Part shown: positions 56,170 to 64,000 of the stretch, piece after piece
How the letters are laid out: the number at the start of each line of letters is the position of its first letter
How positions within the stretch are numbered: the first letter of the stretch is position 1
Source of the DNA: Trematomus loennbergii
Taxonomy: Eukaryota > Chordata > Actinopteri > Perciformes > Nototheniidae
NCBI GenBank assembly: GCA_012861695.1
Contig: JAAOOA010000530.1
Span: 104,501 to 168,500 of the forward strand
Length of the DNA: 64,000 bases
Direction of reading: 5' to 3'
Notes under the pieces: generated by a model
What the model was told of the DNA's origin: nothing
Seen by the model: the letters and a program-made list of their open reading frames with translations, nothing else
Databases searched by the model: none
Position numbers and translations under genes: made by a program

Positions 56170-58270
56170 TCTATTAACTAGAGAATGCAATTCCTGAAGA
56201 AATTGCTAGTGGAAATGTTTTATGTTGAAAAGCTGATGCTGAACTGCTATGCTGAAATGTAATGTGTAAGAAGAAAGTGAAGAATTTAGATTGAAATGAT
56301 ACATGAACACTGGGGGCTTGAATGTGTGATGAGAGAAGAAAAGAAAGTAAAAAGGCTTGGAAAAGCAGCAGAATATTTGAACTGCAAACTTTTGAACTAA
56401 CTTGATGGCGAATGATCTGTCGCCATGGCAACGGCATTTGATGACACCCCATAATACGCTTAGATGCGTTGATGGCTGCATCGTTACCAAACCTGTGAAG
56501 TTTTGGGCCGTTTGGAGCATTTTCACTGAAGTTATGAGAAAACCGTGTTTCATGGCGAGCATTGTGTTGCCATGGCAACGGCATTTGAAGAAATCTCAAA
56601 ACTGTCCCGTAGATGTCTTCCCGGCTGGACTGCTAGCACACATGTGAAGTTTGAGCACTTTCTGACCATTTTCCTAGGAGTTATAGCAATATCGTGTTTT
56701 ATTGCGAGGGATGCTATGGCAACAGCTTTTGAGGAAAACTCCCTATTGGCACATAGACATGTTGAGGACCATTAACCATTATCTGAAGTCTGTTACGACT
56801 AGGGATGGGTACCGAGCCCCGGTATTAAATGGGCCCCGGGCTGAATTATTAAAGACCGTGGTTCTGTTAAGCTCCGACGTTATCGGTCTTTTTATCGGTA
56901 CTGAAGACATGTAAAAAATATCTATCATGTGTATTATTGCTACACAAACATTATATTGCAGTTTTAGTGTCGCCAACTCCGTTTCTAATACACAAAAAGA
57001 CTGCAAAATGCGTCTATGATTATTTTTTTGTATTTTCGATCTTTCCAATACAGACGAGAGATCTCTCTCCCCCGTCTGTGTGCGAGGGGGCGGGGCAGTT
57101 TACACACACACGCAGCTGCTACATGCAGCACACACACACGGAGGAGATGGCGGAGAGAACGCGCTCCGAGGTGTGGTTAAACTTTACCCGTCTCCAGGTG
57201 GATAATGCTCGTTACCAAAAGAGTTTAGCATGTAAGGGCGGTAACACGAGCAATTTGTCTAAACATCTTGCAAAAGTGCACCACATTCAGACGGAGAAAT
57301 GCACCGGGTTCGACTGTCTTAGTTACGACAACATCGTGTTTTTTGGCGAGGGATGCGTTTCCATATGGTGAGATGTCAGATTTGACGTAGAGCTGTTGAG
57401 GAATGGAGAGGTAATATACAGGTGAAGATTGGGGGAAGATCGGACCGTGTCCATTGGAGTTACAGCGACATCGTGTTGTATGGCGAGGGATGCGTTTCCA
57501 TAGTAACACCACATTACGTAACATCAGATTTGAAACACCTGTGTACTTTCGGGTTAATAATGTGGCCTTTTTGGCAGTTTAACTAAAGGTGTGCGGCTGC
57601 TGTGGTGGGGAAAGATGAGGCTGAACTTACAATGGGGTTTAATGCAGACATGTTGAAAGTTTTTGTCACTTCATGCCCTCAAGAGGCATTTCGTTCAACT
57701 ATTTTTCTTACTTTATTTTTATTTTTCAAGCTAAGAGATGTTCTCCTACGTTTTTCCTGAAAAATGATGTCCTGGGAATGTAGGGTTTGGGAATTATGGC
57801 AGGTTTAAAAAAATATATGAAGGCGAATTTCAAGCTGTCCCCCACTCTAGCTGTGACATCACACACTCTAAAATCTGAAGAAGGCCTCTTTACCAAGGTC
57901 TGAACAATGTTTAATATCTCTAAAAGTATGAATCAGATTTAAAAGTTGTGTTACACGAATAATGTCAGAAAGATGTGTAACATTTTAAAGTTGGAATGAG
58001 GTTTCTGAGTGAAAGTATGAAGGAGCAGTTAGCAGTTGAAGTCGCATGAAGATTTTTCAAGTCTGAAGAGTTTCTCCATTGACTTCAATGTTAAACATTT
58101 GATGAATTATGGGATATATCTCTGGAATTATGAATGTTATGAATGAGAAAAGTAATAGCCATTGATTCCCTACCGAGCTGAACGTTTTGATGTTTGAACG
58201 GAGTTTCTGCGATGCGAATGTTTCTTTAAAAACAGGCATCATGGCTCAAGATCCTGTTCTTGTTTAAGAT
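56170..58270. repeat. Dispersed repeat with recurring X-box-like motif
   Basis: Motifs CGCCATGGCAACGGCATTTG (56422), TTGCCATGGCAACGGCATTT (56569), GCTATGGCAACAGC (56712), GCGTTTCCATATGG (57354) and GCGTTTCCATAGTAAC (57487) recur at about 135-150 bp with similar surrounding text. From 57600 to 58270 the text has the look of a common teleost dispersed repeat. No protein-coding role is supported. A hAT fragment is inserted at 56800-57321. Confidence 0.5.
56800..57321 (+). mobile_element. hAT fragment with BED-finger exon
   Basis: Starts TAGGGATGGGTACCGAG and is flanked by the 8-bp duplication GTTACGAC (56792-56799, 57322-57329). From 57147 the frame MAERTRSEVWLNFTRLQVDN, then NTSNLSKHLAKVHH resembles a BED zinc finger (the Cys pair is damaged, the His pair visible). 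The right end lacks the inverted terminus, so the element is truncated or was assembled imperfectly. No catalytic domain. Confidence 0.65.
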
Positions 58271-58279
58271 GATTCAGAC

Positions 58280-59136
58280 TAATTTGTGAATTTAACATCC
58301 ATATTTACTCAAAACTGAAACAACTGAAACATTTTGTTAAAGCATTGCAGGCCTAAAGCTCTACGTCAGTGACCTATATTTTTATTTCTTCCATCAAACT
58401 TTAACAATGGCAAACAGCATGTTTTTAAAGATTTAATCTTTTAAGAAACAAAATATCAACTTTGAACAGAAGGGTTTAAAAACACGTGTTTAATGCAAAT
58501 AAACTTGAAACATAAACCTTTCTTATCTGTGTGCAGTGTACTTAAGCAAAATGTGTCAAGCTCAACAGTATTATTTTTATTTACCTGCACTACGGTGTCT
58601 TCTCCCTCAGTTTTAATAATACTGATAATACATTAATTTCTAAGCGCTTTTTCAGCAACACCATTAGTTTCAGGTTTATAAGAGACAGATTTGTGTGACA
58701 CCGCGTGATTCTAACAAATCTTGAACATCAAAGTTCTTAAAAATGTTTCCATTATCTATTCTTAATGATTCAATATCTGGAAATTTAAGTAACAGTTCTG
58801 CCAATCTTGTAGAAAAACTCTTCCCCGTTGCAACTCTCAGGGGATAAACTCTCTGTAAAGCTGTAAATCTTTAGTTTTTTTTATAGAAATCCAAATAAAT
58901 GTAGAAATGAAATGTGAAAGGATGACTGAGAATAAAGTCAGCCGTCTCCAGACTGACTGAAAGTTATTATAATATCATCTATATAAAATAATTTATTAAG
59001 TTTAAGGTATTTTTCAATCAAATGGAGCTTGAAGTACGTTTTCAATTATACAAAATCTACACAAATAAACACATTTTTAAAATGCATATTTCACTTTAAT
59101 CATTTACACAATATTTAATATATAAAAATCTCTTTG

Positions 59137-59138
<2 letters not shown>
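58280..59138. other. 3' flank of the NLR gene
   Basis: No exon seen. 58915-58960 (GGATGACTGAGAATAAA) is shared with 8572-8610 beside the PYD-CARD gene. The rest is AT-rich. Confidence 0.45.

Positions 59139-59214
<76 letters not shown>
59139..59214. repeat. (GT)n microsatellite
   Basis: About 75 bp of GT repeats. The homologous position in copy 1 (8608-8632) has a short (GTGC)n tract instead. Confidence 0.95.
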
Positions 59215-59215
<1 letters not shown>

Positions 59216-59390
59216 AAATCTTTTGAAGAAGCTTACTTTGTTTTTAATTCATGTTTTTAATAATAGTGATTTTATTCACAGAGGCAGTTTGAACAGTGTT
59301 ACAAGTTGAATCACATATGAAATTTAACATTTCTGCTTTTAAATCCTTCTCTTTTATCTCAGTAAGCGCAAACAAAATGTAATTAAACAG

Positions 59391-59797
59391 ACAGACAGGA
59401 AGTAAACACTAAAGGGAACAGCAGAAGAAGACAGACAGGAAGTAAATACTAAAGGGAACAGTAGAAGAAGACAGGCAGGAAGTAAACACTAAAGGGAACA
59501 GCAGAAGAAGACAGACAGGAAGTAAATACTAAAGGGAACAGTAGAAGAAGACAGGCAGGAAGTAAACACTAAAGGGAACAGCAGAAGAAGACAGACAGGA
59601 AGTAAACACTAAAGGGAACAGCAGAAGAAGACAGACAGGAAGTAAACACTAAAGGGAACAGCAGAAGAAGACAGACAGGAAGTAAATACTAAAGGGAACA
59701 GCAGAAGAAGACAGGCAGGAAGTAAATACTAAAGGGAACAGCAGAAGAAGACAGACAGGAAGTAAACACTAAAGGCAACAGCAGAAGAAGACAGGAA
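59391..59797. repeat. 40-bp minisatellite array
   Basis: About ten copies of a 40-bp unit with GACAGACAGGAAGTAAA and CTAAAGGGAACAGCAGAA. Copies differ by a few bases (AAACACT/AAATACT, ACAGACAGG/ACAGGCAGG). It lies about 100 bp downstream of the NLR stop codon, in its likely 3' UTR or flank. Confidence 0.95.
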
Positions 59798-59894
59798 GTA
59801 TCACATCACCTGACCAATCAGGTACCGGTAACAATTTAGTACCTGACACCCATCTACAGGTAGCAACATACAAAACTAGCGGGGGCTTTCACAC

Positions 59895-60223
59895 TCACTC
59901 CACGAGGCTTTGCTTGTTGAGCTCTTCGTAAAGATACGGGTCCAGCTCTCGGAGAGCATTGATCAGAACCCTGCTGGCTGCAGCTCCTTTTCTTCGCACC
60001 ATGTCCACCACCTCTCGTGTTCCGTCACGTTGGGGTTTGTTTCCGGCTGAATCCATTTCAGCATCACTGATCGCTTTAAACTCAAGGAGTTTATCCAGAA
60101 GGTCCTTCAGGAGAGTTGTAGACACTCTGTTAATGAACTCTGTCCGAACTGAGAACAGCCACTGGTCTGCTGGGACTCTGTCCTCTGCTGGGACATTTCT
60201 CTGGGATAATTCCTGACTTGGAC
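59895..60223 (-). CDS. Terminal CARD exon, copy 2 (intact)
   Basis: 329 nt after CTACCAG, entering in phase 1. It encodes a short linker, then [59 protein letters not shown], and [12 protein letters not shown]. The paralogue at 9062-9353 lacks one base but is otherwise parallel; this exon also has a short insertion (AEDRVPADQ) before the CARD. Confidence 0.85.
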
Positions 60224-63200
60224 CTGGTAGACAAACAGGGAAAATACTTTTGTTAACCAACAATCACAGTAAACAGATCTCTTACAAATTGAAGTAACTA
60301 GACATTCCCAGTTAAAAAATAATACAAATTAAACTTGAACAAAGAGCACAGGATATATGCAGGAACCCTGAAGTCAAATGTAAGACCTTTTAAGACCTTT
60401 TTTAAGACCCTATCCATACATTTTAAGAACTCATCGCCACTTCGAGTTTTAACCGGTTACATTGGCGACAATGTAACAGTGTATGTCCTGTTCAGATGAC
60501 GTCAAATCCAACGGGATGCCATAAATAAAGTACACAGAATCACACTACACACCTACGCAATGATTATATTCAGGCAGACTGTAGAATACAACCTCTGTGG
60601 ACAATTTATATACTTATTGAAAACAAGCTACAAAATGTAATACCTTGGAAAATGCCGTTTAATACTTTTTAATAGCCTTCATTTTCGCTAAATTGATTTA
60701 TCAACTTTTAATACTTTTTAAGACCCCGCGGACACCCTGTTAGAGAAACATTAGCAGCCAAAATGATTGAATAGAGCTGTAACAAGATGGAATTAAAATA
60801 TATTGTTGTTGTTCTATAAAGATCTTTTAAGATCAGATGGAATGTACAATATCCTGATGAATGGAGGATATGGTTTCAGTACTCACAGGTCTTCTGGATC
60901 TTGGCTCTGATCGTCTCATCATTGATCCTGCAGGGATGAACACAACCCAACAGTTTTAGATCCAGTTTAAAATAAGGGTTTGTTCTTTGAGTTAGCTTCA
61001 GAGTCCTGATCTCATGCTTTACATCCCATCATATCTTCTCTGCAAACACTACGACTGACTGCCACAGCTCTCAGCTGCATTACAGGAAGTAACCAGTCAT
61101 TAATCTAGAAACTAAAAACATGCACTTTTTGATGTCTTTTATACATAAATATGTGTCCCCAGTGTGTCAGGGAACTCACAAAGTGTCAGAAAACGAAACC
61201 CTCTCTCTTTTCCTCCGTACCCAAATCTCTGAAAACGGGGGAACAACGAGCTGATACAGATTTGCGTCCGATATGACGTAATATCTGAAATCTGGACCCA
61301 CAGCACTATCAGAAACGTTGCTATCGGAAACAATGCCCGACTGTTTTGGACGTCATATGGTCTGTGTTTACATTAGCAAGCAGCGCTAACAGCTAACCTG
61401 TACTGGATAGAGCATGTGTAAAACAGCAGGAAATAAAAAGGAACTCACCTTGTGGTAAACCCGCAAGAGAAAAAGAGTTTGAGCTCCATACTGTTTCAGA
61501 AATAATCCTTGATGTGGTTTGGAGCATGATGGCATTTAATCACGGGAGCATTTAGCTGAATCTGCCATATAATTCTGACCAGGCATTAGCTCCACCTTCT
61601 CTTTTATTATTTTCAAGCTAAGGACCTGCAGTTCTCTAACAGCTGAAACAGAGGGATATGAGGGATTTCTAAAATGCATGATCTGTTTGGTATTTTGAGC
61701 AAAACACATCATAGACATGTTTTTTATATATTTGTATATATCTGAGACCCATAATATATGCCTAAAAATAGCATGATAAGAGATCTTTAATGTATCTTTG
61801 CATCTTCAGCAATTACAATATATTGTTGGTGTAAGAATAAAAAAAGAGAAAAAGATCTGTTGTGATTCTCCCGTGTGAGAAACATCTCCCTCCAGAGATG
61901 GAGTACTCGAGTCCCGAAAATCGGCACTTGTGAATTCTCGCGCACGATGACTCTGACTCGTGAATTTTTCGCCCACTATGACTCGGACTCGACTTGTACA
62001 TTGACGCTCTGACTTGGACTCGGATTCGAGGAAGTTTTGTCTGGAGTCAGATGTACTCTGTCCTGGCGTGTGCACCTGGAGGTGAGTTCACGTACTGGGC
62101 CCCGCTGTTCCAGTCTAAAGATGTCCAGAGACACACCCTGCATCGTGCTGTATGCTTTCACACATTCTGCTTAGCCATTGGGTAAGAGCAGCGCAAAATG
62201 CTCGTTATGTGGAAACAATATTGAAGAGAAGGCTCCGTAACACATTACTCTAAGGATCGAGTTCAGACATATAGGCTGTCTTGAACACTATCATCAGAGT
62301 AATGTGATCAAATAAATAAATAAAGATTCAGCCGTTAACACGAAAGCACATGGCTACTTAACATGCAAAATGAGACATTCTGCATGTTAAGTAGCCATGT
62401 GCTTTCTGGGGCTTAATCTTTATTGATATCATTTAAACATTCACTTGTTAGCTGTTGGACTTGTTACTCGGACTTGGACTCAGACTCAAAAAGTGGGGAC
62501 TCAAGAGTGACTTGGACTAGTGAATTGGTGACTTGACTTCAACACTGCCTCCCTGTGTTTAATGCAATACTGCTGAACCAACAGAGACTGAGTCGACCCC
62601 TTACTGACCTGAGAGTCTCCAGTCTGCAGTCTGGACTCTCCAGAACATCAGTCAGCAGCTCCACTACTGAATCCTGCAGATTGTTCTCACTCAGGTCCAG
62701 AAGTCTCAGATAGGAGGGCTTGGACTTCAGAGCTGAGATCAGAGCAGAACAGCTGATCTCTGACAACCCGCAGCCTCTCAGTCTGAATAAAGAAAACATG
62801 ATCTAACTTTAGAAAACAATGTTCCTGTTTGAAATAACTCCAGGTTTAATAATCTGTTCAGAGTTAAACAGATGATGATGATGATGATGTAGAAACAATT
62901 TTGATCAGATCTTTAACAACTCCTTAATCTCCCTTACAGCTCATCAGTCCTGACAGCATCTTCACTGACTCATGGAGCACAGAGTGAGTCTGGGAAGCTC
63001 AAACTCTCTCTGTCACACATTCACCTTCTCTGATCTTTGTTATTCTGATGAATAATCAGTCATTAGCAAGAGAGCTAAAAACATGATAACAATTTATTTT
63101 TTCTCAGGCAAATTCAGAAAATCATAAATACAAACAGATCTGTATGAACTGCAGTCAGTGAACTGACCTGAGAGTCTCCAGTCTGCAGTTTGGACTCTTT

Positions 63201-63341
63201 AGTCCAGAACTCAGCAGCTTCACTCCTGAATCCTGCAGATAGTTGTTACTCAGGTCCAGATCTCTCAGATGGGAGGGGTCAGACTTCAGAGCTGAGGCCA
63301 CGACTTCACATTCAGTCTTTGAGAGTCTACAGATAGTAAGT
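59895..63341 (-). CDS. NLR gene 3' end: LRR exons, linker and CARD (partial)
   Basis: Exons 63341-63168 (LRR), 62782-62609 (LRR), 60927-60887 (linker, 41 nt) and 60223-59895 (CARD, TGA stop) all join in frame (LRR exons phase 2 to phase 2, linker phase 2 to phase 1). The upstream NACHT/FISNA part and other LRRs lie beyond 64000. NLRs of this group are cytosolic sensors that assemble inflammasomes; the C-terminal CARD recruits CARD proteins such as ASC or caspase-1-like proteases. Phases exclude an intervening exon set between LRR and CARD, so no FIIND autoproteolysis domain is present, unlike canonical NLRP1. All visible exons are intact. It is the downstream partner on the same strand as the PYD-CARD gene. 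The exact NLR subfamily is not decidable here. Confidence 0.75.
60349..60739. mobile_element. Probable hAT MITE in an NLR intron
   Basis: Begins CAGGATATATGCAGG and ends GCGGACACCCTG; the ends are imperfect inverted repeats sharing AAGACC-rich subterminal text. Target duplication is weak (AAAGAGCA and TTAGAGAA). Confidence 0.45.
60887..60927 (-). CDS. Short linker exon between LRR and CARD
   Basis: 41 nt between CCCTGCAG and GTGAGT; the in-phase reading is [13 protein letters not shown]. It connects an LRR exon (phase 2) to the CARD exon (phase 1). This arithmetic is the main proof that LRR and CARD belong to one transcript. Confidence 0.7.
61110..61790. mobile_element. Degenerate relative of the TTAA MITEs in an NLR intron
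   Basis: ACATAAATATGTGTCCCCAG, then CACAAAGTGTCAGAAAAC, then CCGTACCCAAATCTCTGAAA, and at the end ATAGCATGATAAGAGATC, match the order of words in 50763-51251 and 53329-54277 with many changes. The ends are eroded. Confidence 0.55.
61893..62547. mobile_element. Probable degenerate hAT element in an NLR intron
   Basis: Rich in GACTCGGACTCG/CTTGGACTCG words at both ends, in inverted order, flanked by TCTCCCTC and CCTCCCTG (imperfect 8 bp). The centre includes the perfect hairpin at 62342-62406. No transposase is seen. Confidence 0.45.
62342..62406. repeat. Perfect 26-bp stem hairpin
   Basis: The 26-bp arm 62342-62367 (GAAAGCACATGGCTACTTAA onward) and its exact reverse complement 62381-62406 enclose a 13-nt loop. 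A further inverted pair AATAAAGATT / AATCTTTATT lies 12 and 9 bp outside. The length of the foldback resembles a small-RNA precursor, but it sits in a repeat. Confidence 0.85.
62609..62782 (-). CDS. LRR exon (last)
   Basis: 174 nt, phase 2 to phase 2, acceptor TATTCAG, donor GTCAGT. Two LRR units: [20 protein letters not shown] and [20 protein letters not shown], ending RLETLR. This is the RNase-inhibitor-type LRR exon of fish NLRs. Confidence 0.85.
63168..63341 (-). CDS. LRR exon (penultimate)
   Basis: 174 nt, same phase and length as the last LRR exon: [20 protein letters not shown] and [20 protein letters not shown]. Sequence difference from the last exon (about 40 percent by eye) suggests an older tandem exon duplication. 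Further LRR exons are expected beyond 64000. Confidence 0.85.
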
Positions 63342-63542
63342 CTATAATGACACATATATCACAACACGTGTTAGTTGAAAAACAGAGGAAACATTTAATT
63401 AAAATACTGAATTTGATGGAACAACTTTTAACATATCATGTCAGTTTAATTTAATAATAGATCTTTTAAACTCTTAAGCATTGTGGTAAAAACAGATCTG
63501 ATTTAATATTGAAGAAACTGCAATGATATATTAAACACTTAA

Positions 63543-63923
63543 AGGTAGGGTAGGTAAGTTTGAGAAACCGGCTCGAGATACACTTGTTGTTATATTCCAT
63601 GGAATGCTCTTAACATCCCGATAGCAATGAATATCTGAAGTGCTTTGACAAAAAATCCATACAAAAAAGTCATCTGTGGAAGCCGTAGTACTGTAAAAAG
63701 CACGACCAATCATTTTAGCCGGCCCGGCTAAAATAACTGGATGGCCTACCTGCCTGTCAGCCTTCCATCTGTGCACAAACTTATCTCGTGCCCTCATTGG
63801 TCATGTGCGCGTTCGTGTGTGTTGGAGGAGGGGCTCTGTAAGGAAGTAGCAGATTTTCTCCGGTTGTGTATTTTCAAATTCTAGCGATCTCGAGCCAGTT
63901 TCTCAAACTTACCTACCCCACCT
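63543..63923. mobile_element. TTAA-target MITE in an NLR intron
   Basis: Ends AGGTAGGGTAGGTAAGTTTG / CAAACTTACCTACCCCACCT (about 39 bp of near-identical inverted repeat) with TTAA on both sides (63539-63542, 63924-63927). 381 bp, non-coding, an independent family from 50763. Confidence 0.85.
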
Positions 63924-64000
63924 TTAACTGCATTCACTGATAACTGTAAATACTGCTGTATGTTGTGATCACACGCTGCTGTTGAGAAAATCTCTAAAGT
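63924..64000. other. NLR intron, continues beyond the window
   Basis: No exon visible. Confidence 0.4.

Noticed and set aside
59391..59797. CRISPR-like regular repeats
   Set aside because: The 40-bp units are contiguous without unique spacers, and the genome is a vertebrate.
60930..62608. FIIND exons between LRR and CARD
   Set aside because: Splice phases already join LRR-linker-CARD, and the intron consists of MITE and hAT debris.

Overview
The window is nuclear DNA from a ray-finned fish, most likely a spiny-rayed teleost. The evidence is split genes with GT-AG introns, 174-nt phase-2 LRR exons typical of fish NLR genes, PYD and CARD exons, L2-type LINE copies, many hAT, Harbinger-like and TTAA-target MITEs, and long (CA)n tracts. 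No bacterial features were seen. Most long open frames are shadows of repeats; the real genes had to be rebuilt exon by exon from splice sites and phases.

Layout. 0.35-0.8 kb: LINE 3' scrap. 0.9-7.06 kb: two head-to-head genes sharing a short intergenic region. The minus-strand gene encodes a small basic, acidic and coiled-coil protein that looks like the N-terminal part of teleost BEN-domain proteins; it has a one-base frameshift. The plus-strand gene (8 exons, about 894 aa) encodes an EnSpm/CACTA-like transposase. Its acidic N-terminal region is built from six symmetric mini-exons that all end ATG|GT. A field of TACCATGGTA palindromes lies downstream. 9.06-15.81 kb, minus strand: a PYD-linker-CARD gene with the architecture of the inflammasome adaptor ASC (pycard). 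It has a one-base deletion in the CARD exon, and its large intron is filled with nested hAT elements. 16.3-26.5 kb: L2 LINEs, a Harbinger-like element, a solo LTR and the first copy of a local duplicated unit. 27.4-38.3 kb: a heavily deleted endogenous retrovirus with both LTRs. 38.3-50.3 kb: a roughly 7.2-kb tandem segmental duplication carrying a two-exon gene remnant and pieces of the PYD-CARD intron. 50.3-58.3 kb: TTAA MITEs, inverted and truncated duplicon pieces, a telomere-repeat scar and dispersed repeats. 58.9-64 kb, minus strand: the 3' end of an NLR gene (two LRR exons, a 41-nt linker exon, a terminal CARD exon). Its NACHT part lies beyond the right edge.

How it fits together. An ASC-like adaptor and an NLR with a C-terminal CARD lie on the same strand about 44 kb apart. 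Their CARD exons and downstream flanks are homologous, so this looks like an inflammasome locus shaped by partial gene duplication. Insertions found in one duplicon copy but not another give a relative order of events. The least expected items are the head-to-head pair with its mini-exon array, the CARD plus 3'-flank shared by sensor and adaptor, the hairpin plus polypurine motif repeated along the retrovirus, and the telomere-repeat scar joined to a perfect 33-bp palindrome.
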